DNA of 64,000 nt from NCBI RefSeq assembly GCF_002252755.1, contig NZ_NHOY01000078.1:16516-80515 (forward strand), written 5' to 3'. Shown one piece after another: positions 17,151 to 26,416 of the stretch (position 1 is the first letter of the stretch; each line of letters opens with the position of its first letter). The position numbers and the translations under genes were made by a program. The notes below the pieces were generated by a model. The model was given only the letters and a program-made list of their open reading frames with translations. It did no database searches and had not been told where the DNA came from. The DNA comes from Halorubrum sp. Hd13 (GTDB lineage Archaea > Halobacteriota > Halobacteria > Halobacteriales > Haloferacaceae).

Positions 17151-17888
17151 TTACTCGAGCATCACGCTCGTGTGGTCCGTCGCCACGCTGACGGTGGCGT
17201 CCGTGTACTTGCTGACGGTACTGACAAGCTCGTCGGCGTGCGGTTCCGTCTCAGGAAACAGATGCGTAAGCAGGATGCGGTCAATGTCGATGTCCGCGAG
17301 CAACTTCCCAAGTGCCGTGGGTGTTGAATGTCCTGGTGACTCCGTCCCGTCCGGATACGCGCACTCGTGGACGAGCACCTCTGATCCGTCGGCGAGCGAA
17401 CAGACCGGCTCGGTTGGTGCCGTGTCGCCGGCGATCGTCACTCGCTCGTCAAATCGGTATGCGTAGCCCGGTTTCGAGTGGTCGGTCGGCGCGCGCTCAA
17501 TCGCTATCTCGCCGATCGCGAACGGGTCGGTGCCTGTGGGAAGTTCGCGAACGGTGAGGTTGAGACGATCAGCGAGCTCGTCAACGGCGAACAACGCGTC
17601 ACAGACATCGCTGGTGCCTTGCGGTCCGACCACCGTGAACGCGTCGTGGCCGTCGAGTAAGCGGGCCTTGGCGAGGGTCGGAAGGTCGGCGACGTGATCG
17701 AGGTGTGTGTGCGTGAGGAGGACGGTATCGACATCGCGGTAGTCGATATCCGACTGCGCGAGTCGGTGGGTGACTCCGCTCCCGCAGTCGACGAGGAGCG
17801 TGTCGCCTCCGCGCTCGACGATGGCTCCCGTCTGGAGTCGCGTCGGCGACGGGAGGGCACTACCGGTACCGAGTAGGGTTAGGCGCAT
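17151..17888 (-). CDS. Metallo-beta-lactamase fold hydrolase, RNase Z-like
   Basis: 245 residues from ATG 17888. The N-terminus MRLTLLGTGSALPSP, metal motif HTHLDHVADLP (HxHxDH, near residue 62), APTDHSKPGYAYRF, TIAGDTAPT (metal Asp), HECAYPD and LTHLFPE are arranged as in the RNase Z/ElaC branch. The true tRNA 3' processing enzyme is about 310 residues, and this one lacks the usual exosite arm, so a related MBL hydrolase is more likely. Upstream in-frame codons to 18050 overlap the divergent nucleotidyltransferase start and are not conserved-looking. Confidence 0.82.
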   Translation of the reverse strand: MRLTLLGTGSALPSPTRLQTGAIVERGGDTLLVDCGSGVTHRLAQSDIDYRDVDTVLLTHTHLDHVADLPTLAKARLLDGHDAFTVVGPQGTSDVCDALFAVDELADRLNLTVRELPTGTDPFAIGEIAIERAPTDHSKPGYAYRFDERVTIAGDTAPTEPVCSLADGSEVLVHECAYPDGTESPGHSTPTALGKLLADIDIDRILLTHLFPETEPHADELVSTVSKYTDATVSVATDHTSVMLE

Positions 17889-18048
17889 ACGCGCTCGTAT
17901 TCGGTCGTCCGGCAAGAGAATGCGGGACAGTCGTAATGGGCCGTGTCGAGGACGTAGCATTAAGAGACGGTCTTGCTGATGAGTCCGTGAAAGCTCTCGC
18001 GACAGACTCATCGTCGGATTCAGGTATCTCGTGGTCGATTTTCGTGAC

Positions 18049-18753
18049 ATGGACGCAGTTATCCCCGCTGCCGGGCGCGGAAGTCGACTCGACGAGCTGA
18101 CGGCGGACCGACCGAAGGGGCTTGTTGACGTCGCGGGGCGGCCCCTCCTCGCACACGTCTTCGAGACGGCGATCGAGGCCGGAGCCGACGCACTGGTCGT
18201 GATCGTTGGGTATGAGGCAGGCCAGATCGTCGACCGGTTCGGCGACGCCTTCGTCGGTGTTCCTATTACCTACGTCCACCAGCGCGAGCGGAAGGGGTTG
18301 GGTCACGCGGTGTTACAGGCCGAGCCGAACGTCGACGGGACGTTCTTGCTCGTGAACGGCGACAACGTCTTCGCGGGGAGCGTCGAGCCGGCGATTGAGG
18401 CTGTTGAGGAGGCGGACGCCGCGCTCGCGGTCGAGGAGGTGTCGCCCGCGGTCGCGGCGACGACCGGTGTAATCGATACAGATGAGGCGGGACGCGTGAC
18501 GGGGATCGTCGAGAAGCCTGACGACCCGCCGTCGACGCTCGTGACGACTGGGTGTTACGTGTTGCCTGAAGACATCTTTCACGCGTGTGCGCTGCTCCGG
18601 CCGTCGGCTGAGGGCGAGTACCAGCTGAGCGAGGCCGTCGGCCTGTTGGTGCGGGCGGGCTACGAGGTGGCGACGGTTCGCGTCGGTAGACGTGTGAACG
18701 TGAACACGCCCGCGGACGTGGAACGGGCGAGCGAGTTGGTCCAATCACAGTAG
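18049..18753 (+). CDS. Sugar-1-phosphate nucleotidyltransferase
   Basis: 234 residues with the RmlA/GlmU N-terminal fold. The nucleotide loop AAGRGSRLDELTADRPKGLVDV is at residues 7-28, VNGDN binds metal near 106, and VEKPDDPPS lies near 163. It activates a hexose-1-phosphate with an NTP for glycan assembly. The glycine-rich loop has GRGSRL where most have G-x-G-T/S-R-L, within family range. A decayed copy of its 3' end lies at 15697-15868. AglF at 46139 is a clear paralog. The start chosen is the ATG that puts the loop at the N-terminus. Confidence 0.87.
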   Translation: MDAVIPAAGRGSRLDELTADRPKGLVDVAGRPLLAHVFETAIEAGADALVVIVGYEAGQIVDRFGDAFVGVPITYVHQRERKGLGHAVLQAEPNVDGTFLLVNGDNVFAGSVEPAIEAVEEADAALAVEEVSPAVAATTGVIDTDEAGRVTGIVEKPDDPPSTLVTTGCYVLPEDIFHACALLRPSAEGEYQLSEAVGLLVRAGYEVATVRVGRRVNVNTPADVERASELVQSQ

Positions 18754-18947
18754 CTTCATCAATATATACTCCCTCTCAGCGAGTCTAGACCGTGGTAGTG
18801 ATAGCGTGATCCGGGTGAAGTCGGTCAAGGAGCGTCCGTACACAGATCGTGGGCAGAGCACAAGAGGGGACGGACGACATTATTCAGGTCGTCATCCGTA
18901 TCAGACAATTCTCTGTATTTCATCGTCAGATCCCGAGCCAATCTATA
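18754..18947. other. Convergent intergenic spacer
   Basis: Lies between two convergent genes, so probably contains both terminators. No strong hairpin was seen. Confidence 0.3.
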
Positions 18948-20345
18948 TCAAATGTATCCGAGATCTTCGAGTTGTTCCTGTACACCCTCACTGAAATCTG
19001 TGGTTGATTGAGTGGCAAGAGGCTCTTGCGAGAGATGTTCATCAAGTATTGCCCGTAACTCGGAGGTTCGATCCGGGCGATCATCACTCCGATCTTTGGT
19101 TTCACCCTCCTTAGTATCAAGATTGTAGAGTCGAACGTCGTCATCGGAAATAACCAGTTTGTCTGAGCCGTCGCGAACCACAGATAGTCTGGTATCACAC
19201 TCGTTATGATATGAGAAAGACTGGTTCACCTGCTCACGGAACGATTCCAACATAGATTCGGGTGTCCGGTAGTGGGCAAATATTCGCTGATTATTGTTGG
19301 CGTGTTGCTCCTGTAGCGAGACTCGATCAAACTCATTCGATGGCTCAATATTAGCAATATCGGCGACCGTTTTGAATATATTCGAAAGACTAACAAATGC
19401 TTCCGACCGGTTCGTAGCCAAGGGGTTCGATTCGTTAGGCCACTTTACGAACAGCGGTACGCGGAGTAGGTCGTCAGAAAGTGAAAAATGGTGACCGATG
19501 AGGTCGTATTCTCCGAACAGTTCTCCATGATCGCCCAGAATAACGATTAGCGAGTTTTTGAATTCGCCAACACGTTTGAGTCTGTCGAACAACTCAGCTA
19601 ATTTATTATCGAGGTATTGGATTTCAGAATCGTAGAGATCGACAAAGCCTCGCATCTGCTTCGGCGAGATCGATGTGTTGCCGGCAAAATACTTGCCGCG
19701 TTGCGTATACACCTCACGCTGTTTGACTAACAACGGTATAACTGACTGGTCGACATACTCCTTGTGATACGGCCGCATCGGATTATAGAGGTAGTGGGGC
19801 TCCATCAGATGGAAGAAGGCGAAGAACGGCGAGGCCTCGGGTGAGACTGTCGCATTACGATCCGTTTGAATCCATTCCCGAAAACTCCGAACCGAGTCGT
19901 CAGCACCGTCGTCCTGCATTGAGAGTATCATCTCAAGTCGGTTCAGATTTCGTTCGACGAACCCGGGTGAAACATCCGTATTAAAAATCTCAACAACCTC
20001 ATCAAACGCGTCAGTGACACCGCCATTTGTCAGCCAACCATTGGTCAGAAACGCAGTCGTATCGTAACCTGCTTTTGACAGCTCCGCTGCGAGTGTGTGT
20101 TCTGGATCGATACGAAGACCTTTGTCATAGAGCCCATGTCGGACAGTCGAGAGTCCTGTGAAGAGGGACGTGTGTGAGGGAAGTGTCCACGCTGTCGTCG
20201 CAAAGGCATTTTCGAAGACGGTTACGTCTGAACGATTACCGAATTCAGTGAGTGCTGGAGATGTACTGCGAGAATATCCGTAGGTTGGAAGGTGATCAGC
20301 TCGAAGACTGTCAAGCGTGAGGAGTATTACGTTTGGCGTTGTCAT
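18948..20345 (-). CDS. Sulfatase / phosphotransferase, alkaline-phosphatase superfamily
   Basis: 465 residues. The first metal motif LLTLDSLRADHL has the Asp near residue 12. The nucleophile region AWTLPSHTSLFTG puts a Thr (about residue 54) where sulfatases have formylglycine-Cys/Ser in CxPSR. Metal motifs ILGDHGELFGEYDLIGHH lie near 275. A Thr nucleophile is typical of phosphoglycerol and phosphoethanolamine transferases, so it may transfer or remove phosphate-linked groups rather than sulfate. No membrane segment is visible, so it probably acts in the cytoplasm on glycan precursors. It is first in an AT-richer block of glycan genes and tandem with the next sulfatase-like gene. Confidence 0.82.
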   Translation of the reverse strand: MTTPNVILLTLDSLRADHLPTYGYSRSTSPALTEFGNRSDVTVFENAFATTAWTLPSHTSLFTGLSTVRHGLYDKGLRIDPEHTLAAELSKAGYDTTAFLTNGWLTNGGVTDAFDEVVEIFNTDVSPGFVERNLNRLEMILSMQDDGADDSVRSFREWIQTDRNATVSPEASPFFAFFHLMEPHYLYNPMRPYHKEYVDQSVIPLLVKQREVYTQRGKYFAGNTSISPKQMRGFVDLYDSEIQYLDNKLAELFDRLKRVGEFKNSLIVILGDHGELFGEYDLIGHHFSLSDDLLRVPLFVKWPNESNPLATNRSEAFVSLSNIFKTVADIANIEPSNEFDRVSLQEQHANNNQRIFAHYRTPESMLESFREQVNQSFSYHNECDTRLSVVRDGSDKLVISDDDVRLYNLDTKEGETKDRSDDRPDRTSELRAILDEHLSQEPLATQSTTDFSEGVQEQLEDLGYI

Positions 20346-20430
20346 TAGTCTGGTATCGGTTTATCAGTCGGTTACTTAGATTATTCCCAAACAAGATCCT
20401 GGAAAGTACATAATCAGGAATTTCTATCGT

Positions 20431-21786
20431 TCATTCAAGATATCCTAATCCACGCAATCGTTCTTCTACTGCCTCGTTATCGGTTTGCTCGGGCGAATTT
20501 TGAGATTTCTTAAATAAATAGTCCGGGATCAAATTTCGATAACGGGATACAACTTCGGGGTGTTCATCAACGAGGTTCTGCTGTTCAGATGGATCGTCCC
20601 GCAGATTATAGAGTTCTTCGTGAGTAGCTGTGAATATGTACTTCCATTCATCCCACCGGCCAGCGACAACCGGGCCCGATTCAGCAAATGAGCCGGTAGC
20701 GATTACTTGTCGATCGTTAGCACAGGAAAGGGGGCTACCGTGGAATATCTGTTCTTCGATGTTCATAACTTCGCATATTGTGGGCGCAATATCTAGTAAT
20801 TCTCGTGGATCAGCAACTACATCCTTTGTATAGCTTGGAGCTTTCACGAATAGAGGCACGTGGAGAATCTCATCGTACGGAACGTTTCGATGGAAATAAT
20901 TCTCATGCTCTCCAAATTCTTCCCCGTGATCTGAAGTACATATCAACGAAGTATCATTCCAGATGTTGAGTTCCTCAAGTTTGTCGAAAAGGCGAGCGAT
21001 TGCCTGCGAGGTGTATCGGAGGTCAGAGTCGTAAAGATCAATCATACGTTTACGTTCCGCGTCTGTTACAGACGACGGGTGAATCCCTGCTTTTGACATC
21101 AAATTTTGTATCTCAGACAGATTTACTTGCTCACCATATACTGGATCATCAAGATCAATTCCATATGGTCGATGAGGGTCGAGGTAGTGTACCCAGAGAA
21201 AAAACGACTCGTCTGAGTGTTTCTGTAACCAGTCAACAACGGCATCAGTTAATTTCTCACCGTTCACGTAATAACTCATTGAATGTAACGCAGAATCAGG
21301 GAGAAGTGAATTTTTAACACGCTTAGCGAAAGATTTGACTCCAAGACGTTCAACAAGCGGTTTTATTTTATTAGCACTTTTCAAATATATTTGACGGGAG
21401 AGAGAGGTGTACTTATCATTCGACTCGTTCTCACGCACGCCAAAGTCTTGAAAATCGTCGAACCCATCAGGTACACCGACAGCATTAGCAAAGAGAGTAT
21501 TAGAATGAAAACCAGCAGTTCGAACACCGGCGTTACTAAGAACTGTAGCGACCGTCTGTCCGTTGATACATGGGTCACGACCGTGATACTGTGAACTCAG
21601 CAAGGAAGGAAGTGAAACGCCAGTATTCGTTCCATTAGCAAAGGCCGATTCGTAACGAGTTGCTTTGTCGGCAAGCCGATCTAGTGCGGGCATCGTGTTT
21701 CGCTCGTACCCGTACTGGGATAGATGATCAGCGCGAAGCGCGTCAATCGTCAACAGAATCGTACGCGAGGGGCCCCGATCAGCCAT
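20431..21786 (-). CDS. Sulfatase / phosphotransferase, alkaline-phosphatase superfamily
   Basis: 451 residues, a diverged paralog of the preceding gene. ILLTIDALRADHLSQYGY carries the N-terminal metal Asp. TGVSLPSLLSSQYHG places a Ser near residue 58 at the nucleophile position. SDHGEEFGEHENYFHR supplies the other metal ligands near 285. EELYNLRDDPSEQQNL is a typical sulfatase C-terminal block. Acceptor or substrate unknown; context indicates modification of a surface glycan. Its start lies 23 bases from the stop of the flippase gene upstream, so the two are probably co-transcribed. Confidence 0.82.
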   Translation of the reverse strand: MADRGPSRTILLTIDALRADHLSQYGYERNTMPALDRLADKATRYESAFANGTNTGVSLPSLLSSQYHGRDPCINGQTVATVLSNAGVRTAGFHSNTLFANAVGVPDGFDDFQDFGVRENESNDKYTSLSRQIYLKSANKIKPLVERLGVKSFAKRVKNSLLPDSALHSMSYYVNGEKLTDAVVDWLQKHSDESFFLWVHYLDPHRPYGIDLDDPVYGEQVNLSEIQNLMSKAGIHPSSVTDAERKRMIDLYDSDLRYTSQAIARLFDKLEELNIWNDTSLICTSDHGEEFGEHENYFHRNVPYDEILHVPLFVKAPSYTKDVVADPRELLDIAPTICEVMNIEEQIFHGSPLSCANDRQVIATGSFAESGPVVAGRWDEWKYIFTATHEELYNLRDDPSEQQNLVDEHPEVVSRYRNLIPDYLFKKSQNSPEQTDNEAVEERLRGLGYLE

Positions 21787-21808
21787 CGTTGTAACTTTGT
21801 TAATGAGA

Positions 21809-23350
21809 CTATCGTATAAAGGGGAGTCGATTGTCGCGCAGAATTTTTAGTATAGATTTTTTTTCATCAGGTGAAAGTAAACCGCTATTCCAAATAATAA
21901 CCAATTCGACAATACAGAATACAGCTACAAAAACGAAAGGTATAGCAGGGATATCAAAGGACAAGATTACTGCGTCACCGACAGCAAATTCTGTTAAGAG
22001 AGACACCGGAATGCTAGCCGTGACAAGTGTGAAAACACCGGCTACGTACCGTAGAGTGTATGGGTGAAGAGTGGTATATCGGTAGACTAGCAGAACTTGA
22101 ATCGTATTCATAAATAAGATACTGATAAAGGTGCCAATAGCAGCGCCCAGAATACCCAAATTCGAGACAAGAATATAGCTCATTCCAGCATTTAATATCA
22201 TTGTTATAATTGTGGTAGCAAAATCAACTCTCGTCCGGTCAATTGCCTGAAGAGTAGCCGAGGCAGGACCCATTCCAACTCGAAATAGAATATCGGCTGC
22301 GAGGATGGTTAACACGACAGAACCAGCCGTGTACTCGGCACCGAACAGAATTTGGATGATCTCGTCTGGAAAGTAGAGCATAGGAACAATTAAAGGAAGC
22401 GTGAGAAGTGTACTCCACTTCGTCGCTTGGCGATACAGTTGCTCCATTCCTTTGTGATCGTTGTTGTCGTAGCGGCGGGCAACACGGGGAGTATACAGAT
22501 ACGTGATTGAGATCAACGTGATCATCCCAAGTTGGGATATGACATATCCGACTCGATAGTAGCCGACGGCAGAGGAGGCCAACAAAGCGCCAACAAGCAC
22601 GATATCCGTGTTACCGAGCAGACGACGGGTCGCGTTCTTGAACGCTAGGGGCCACGAATAAGAGAAGAGACGACGCGCGTCCTGATTAAATTGGTCGAGT
22701 TTTGTGACTCTCGTCAGTTTCATCTTAAGAAGGTAGATCACATATCCACCGGCAAACACACCACTCAAAAGATACTGACCCAGATAGAAGGATAAGAAAA
22801 TCAATATCCCACTACTTTGCCAGATAGCGATACCAAGTGCGCCAAGCGCGATCAGTTTGTTCAATATATCGCCGGAGAGCACTTTGGGGGCAGAACGATC
22901 ATATCCACGCATGATCCCGAAAGAGATCTGTGTAACGGGATAGGCGATGACAAGAGGCGCCAAGAGCTTAATCCACTGCCACTGCTCCCGAGAGATTCCG
23001 AATCGTTCGATGAACGGGAATGGAATAATATAGATCGTGAGAAAACTGGTGGCAATGACAATAGTAAGGATAACAATTCCAGAGATAATGATCCGAAACG
23101 CTGTGTCGGTGTCATCGCGTTCGTCTAAGATAGAAAGGTAGTATGTGAACCCTTCCGGAATCCCGATGAGCGCGATACCGCCGACCGTGAGTAAGATTGT
23201 GTATGCGAAGATTGCTGCGCCGAATTCTGACGCGGCCAGTTCTCTAGCGACCACGGTTTCGGCAAAGAGGCTGATACCCTTTGAGAAGATCATTCCTGCT
23301 CCGACGACAGAAGCACTTTTTAGAATGTCACGAAACCCGTAGTCAGTCAT
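21809..23350 (-). CDS. Wzx/Agl15-like polysaccharide flippase
   Basis: 513 residues with about 14 membrane helices, MATE/MOP superfamily polysaccharide transporter. Typical features are an amphipathic N-terminus (RDILKSASVVGAGMIFSKGISLF), a loop containing SYSWPLAFKNATRRLLG, and two similar halves. It should translocate a lipid-linked oligosaccharide across the membrane, the role shown for Agl15 in Haloferax. The gene is AT-rich, with codon use unlike that of the flanking high-GC genes. Together with the Wzy-like protein at 26417-27619 it suggests a flippase/polymerase-type glycan pathway. Confidence 0.87.
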   Translation of the reverse strand: MTDYGFRDILKSASVVGAGMIFSKGISLFAETVVARELAASEFGAAIFAYTILLTVGGIALIGIPEGFTYYLSILDERDDTDTAFRIIISGIVILTIVIATSFLTIYIIPFPFIERFGISREQWQWIKLLAPLVIAYPVTQISFGIMRGYDRSAPKVLSGDILNKLIALGALGIAIWQSSGILIFLSFYLGQYLLSGVFAGGYVIYLLKMKLTRVTKLDQFNQDARRLFSYSWPLAFKNATRRLLGNTDIVLVGALLASSAVGYYRVGYVISQLGMITLISITYLYTPRVARRYDNNDHKGMEQLYRQATKWSTLLTLPLIVPMLYFPDEIIQILFGAEYTAGSVVLTILAADILFRVGMGPASATLQAIDRTRVDFATTIITMILNAGMSYILVSNLGILGAAIGTFISILFMNTIQVLLVYRYTTLHPYTLRYVAGVFTLVTASIPVSLLTEFAVGDAVILSFDIPAIPFVFVAVFCIVELVIIWNSGLLSPDEKKSILKILRDNRLPFIR

Positions 23351-23465
23351 AATTGAAATTCACCCCATGTAAGTCAGGTAGTACGACAGTAGTAAATTGT
23401 TCTCCGGCATTATGATCTGTACTTAGGAGGTAATTCAATTAAACACACAATAGGTTATTTTAGTG

Positions 23466-24167
23466 TTAGAGGTCTGTTCCTGAACGAAAAACCATCAGAT
23501 TCTCTTGAATCCAGATAGCCTCTTCAACTTCAATTCGATTAACAAGGGTTTCGACATCTTGTGAATCATATTCAAATCCTCGTGACTCAAATTTATCGCA
23601 CCAGTATTCTGGTGGTTGTTCATTAACATGGTGTGTACCACCCTGCCCCGGAGGAGCAGCGGTCATTACTATCGTATCGCTGGACTTGGTAAGGGTATCT
23701 ACAAGTACGTCCGCATACTCCTCTGGGAGGTGTTCAGCAACTTCAAAACAGAATGCGATATCGTAGGAGCGTTCAGGATCGTACGGCTCCCGAAGGTCAT
23801 GCTCTACGAGATGTTCGACCGGTACAACGGCATACTTGAAGGCATCTGAGTTACCCTCTACACCTTTGATCTCGATATTTTCTTCGTAGAATAATTCAAG
23901 ATGGGCTCCGATAGCACATCCAAAGTCAATAACGCTATTGGGTTCAAAGTATTCACGAAGCGCGCGCGATACAGAATGTGCATCAGACCGCCATGGGTCT
24001 TCTCGCCGCTTAGCATAATAATTTTCTTCGTAGATTGTACTAGGATCAACGAGTTTCATCGAATCAGCAATACTGAAAATCTGTTCCCTAGATCTCCGAT
24101 AGATCGGTCGTAAAACAGCCAACACGGGCTGAGGAGCGTATCTGGAAATCCACCCGACTATACTCAT
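23466..24167 (-). CDS. SAM-dependent class I methyltransferase
   Basis: 233 residues. Motif I is SVIDFGCAIGAHLELFYEEN (about 77-96), motif II GVEG, and the post-motif block YDIAFCFEVAEHLPEEYAD. It is Ubie/Methyltransf_11-like. A short amphipathic N-terminus (WISRYAPQPVLAVLRPIYRRSREQ) may attach to the membrane. It probably methylates a sugar in the glycan made by this cluster. Related methyltransferases such as AglP methylate hexuronic acid, but direct equivalence is not shown. AT-rich like its neighbours. Confidence 0.8.
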   Translation of the reverse strand: MSIVGWISRYAPQPVLAVLRPIYRRSREQIFSIADSMKLVDPSTIYEENYYAKRREDPWRSDAHSVSRALREYFEPNSVIDFGCAIGAHLELFYEENIEIKGVEGNSDAFKYAVVPVEHLVEHDLREPYDPERSYDIAFCFEVAEHLPEEYADVLVDTLTKSSDTIVMTAAPPGQGGTHHVNEQPPEYWCDKFESRGFEYDSQDVETLVNRIEVEEAIWIQENLMVFRSGTDL

Positions 24168-24358
24168 AGCCTGATATACGAAACTGTTACTCTAAAGTGG
24201 TTTCGTTATCGAGAATCATTCAAGATGCAGACAAATGTCACTTCAAACGAGTTCTACGAGAACAAGACGAAGTCACTCGATCTGTCCCTTAGTAGAGAAT
24301 TAAAACTTCATCGTCACATTAATTCTGAATGGCACCAGAATACAGGTAATTCGTATTC

Positions 24359-25324
24359 ATGGCACAAACTGTATCCGTAGTAATTCCAACCTATGAACGC
24401 CCTGAGTTCCTTCCAGGTTCAATAAAGACTGCGGTAGAACAAACGTACGACGATATCGAAGTAATTGTTATCGACGATGGCTCTAAAGAATTATATGCTG
24501 ACAAAATGGTTTCTGAATTCTCTGAGTCAGTGAGCTGTGTTCGTCATGAAGACAACAAAGGATTATCCGCAGCCCGAAACACAGGGATTCGAAACGCCAA
24601 TGGCGAATACATCGCATTTCTCGATGACGACGATCGCTGGCACAAGACGAAAATTGCTCGCCAAGTGGAGGCAATCAAAAAAGACAAACAGGTCGGACTC
24701 GTTACTTGTCTAGTAGCATCGATCTCACCGGATAATGAGATTATTTACTGTGAAACCAGTGCCCCGGACGGAGATTGCTCTGAAGAACTACTGATCGGGA
24801 ATTCGATCGGGACACCATCACGGGTTCTCGTCCGGCGCAAAGCGATCAACGATGTTGGAGCCTTCGATGAATCCTTGCCCACAAAACAGGATTGGGATTT
24901 CTATATGCGGTTATGTCAGAATTGGCGGGTTGGAGCTGTTGAGGACTATCTCTGTTTTCGAACGATCCATGAGAGCATGTCGAGTTCTCCTGAGTCATCA
25001 AAAAATGACAACGAAACGATCCTAGACAAGCATAAGGCTCGAATACGCGAGAGAGGATTGTGGGATCTGGCCAGAGCGGAGGTCGCTGAGCGGGTTGGGA
25101 GAGCGTATCTCAAAGGAGGAGATCTGAAGACAGCCCGGCAACATTTGCGAGATTCTGTTTCGTTGGACCCAACGGTACGCCGCCGGATTTTGCTGGGACT
25201 CTCGTATACTCATCCAAACATCGTTAACAGAGTCACAGCATTGAAACGTGCCGTACAATTGCGGCAGAGTGATTGCTCTGAACTGGATTTGAATTCAGCG
25301 GAGGTTCCTGGTCTGGAATTGTGA
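24359..25324 (+). CDS. Family 2 glycosyltransferase
   Basis: 321 residues. GT-A fold: VSVVIPTYERPEFLPGSIKT at the N-terminus, VIVIDDGS near 42, the LSAARNTGI block, and the metal DxD as FLDDDDRW near 95. A C-terminal extension of about 90 residues contains a TPR-like unit (RVGRAYLKGGDLKTARQHLRDSVSLDP). It transfers a sugar from a nucleotide or dolichyl-phosphate donor at the cytoplasmic membrane face. Divergent from the methyltransferase gene. Confidence 0.87.
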   Translation: MAQTVSVVIPTYERPEFLPGSIKTAVEQTYDDIEVIVIDDGSKELYADKMVSEFSESVSCVRHEDNKGLSAARNTGIRNANGEYIAFLDDDDRWHKTKIARQVEAIKKDKQVGLVTCLVASISPDNEIIYCETSAPDGDCSEELLIGNSIGTPSRVLVRRKAINDVGAFDESLPTKQDWDFYMRLCQNWRVGAVEDYLCFRTIHESMSSSPESSKNDNETILDKHKARIRERGLWDLARAEVAERVGRAYLKGGDLKTARQHLRDSVSLDPTVRRRILLGLSYTHPNIVNRVTALKRAVQLRQSDCSELDLNSAEVPGLEL

Positions 25325-25367
25325 GATCATCTATGGGAGATCTTACCTAGTTCAAAGTCCACGAAGG

Positions 25368-25376
25368 TTATATATC
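25368..25376 (+). promoter_or_regulatory. TATA box for the 25411 gene
   Basis: TTATATATC lies about 35-43 bases before the ATG at 25411, giving a short leader. Confidence 0.4.
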
Positions 25377-25410
25377 TCAAGCCGAATCCCGAGATATCAG
25401 CGAGTGACAA

Positions 25411-26352
25411 ATGGATTCAAAAGATCGGTTAATAAGGGCATTCAAAAGCCCAAAGCTCTTTCTCCGGGGATTGAATCGTGCGTATCACCGTCGTGGAGGA
25501 CTTCGATCAGAGAACACAGCCGGCATAGACGTATTCGACGAGGACTGGGACACACTCGTCGTTCTCGACGCTTGTCGATACGACATGTTCGAGGAAATGA
25601 ATCACATCGAAGGGGAGCTCACAGCGAGGGAATCCAAAGGATCATCGACATCCGAGTGGCTCCGCACAAACGTCGACGGTCGCGATCTACGCGATACGGT
25701 TTACGTTACGGCAAATCCCCAACTCGAACGCAACCGTGAGAACTGGGATGTCGACTTTCACGAGGTGATCAACGTCTGGCTCGACGAGGGTTGGGACGAA
25801 GACACCGGAACCGTACTCGCTGATACGATGACTGAGACCGCGATAACGGCACACGAGCAGTTCCCACAGAAGCGTATAGTGGTCCACTACATGCAACCAC
25901 ACTATCCGTTCGTTTCGTCCGATACGGAGTTCGATAAGGAGCACTTGGCATCTATCGAAAGCGGTGAGGACGAAGCGACCGGAGAAAACGTCTGGGCACA
26001 GAAGTTCACGGGTGAACTCGACCAGACTCGATCAGAGCTGTGGGATGTATACACTGCGAATCTCGAGTACGTATTGAAACACGTTGAGGACCTGCTTACC
26101 GAGATACTGGGAAAAACGGTTATTACCTCTGATCACGGGAACTACGTCGGTGAACACGCGTCACCGATACCTATCCGAGAGTACGGTCATCCTAGAGGAT
26201 TATATGAGGAACCAGTTACGCGTATTCCCTGGTTGGAGGTTGTTCAGGGGGAACGGCGACAAATTCGAACAGGAGTGACCAACGAGATAAGTAAAGAAAT
26301 TGACACAGACAGAGTTACGGAGAGACTCAAAGACCTCGGATATCGGGGTTAA
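25411..26352 (+). CDS. Alkaline-phosphatase-superfamily protein (short sulfatase-like)
   Basis: 313 residues. The core begins DWDTLVVLDACRYDMF (metal Asp near 53). ESKGSSTSEWL near 74-84 offers Ser/Thr nucleophiles. HYMQPHYPF follows, and TVITSDHGNYVGEH near 235 has the D-H-G and H metal ligands. It is shorter than classic sulfatases and lacks a signal peptide, so probably cytoplasmic or peripheral. It is paralogous to 28904-29848 (shared DACRYD/DGCRYD, HYMQPHYPF, SDHGN). The substrate is unknown; the glycan context suggests removal or transfer of phosphate or sulfate groups. Confidence 0.78.
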   Translation: MDSKDRLIRAFKSPKLFLRGLNRAYHRRGGLRSENTAGIDVFDEDWDTLVVLDACRYDMFEEMNHIEGELTARESKGSSTSEWLRTNVDGRDLRDTVYVTANPQLERNRENWDVDFHEVINVWLDEGWDEDTGTVLADTMTETAITAHEQFPQKRIVVHYMQPHYPFVSSDTEFDKEHLASIESGEDEATGENVWAQKFTGELDQTRSELWDVYTANLEYVLKHVEDLLTEILGKTVITSDHGNYVGEHASPIPIREYGHPRGLYEEPVTRIPWLEVVQGERRQIRTGVTNEISKEIDTDRVTERLKDLGYRG

Positions 26353-26416
26353 CATGATAGATGGGACTAATTTTGTCACATCTCAAAAATTCAAAATGAA
26401 ATATGATCTCAGGTTA

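Noticed and set aside
18266..18748. Two overlapping minus frames opposite the nucleotidyltransferase
   Set aside because: Arg/Pro-rich shadows without domains; the plus frame has the complete nucleotidyltransferase motifs.
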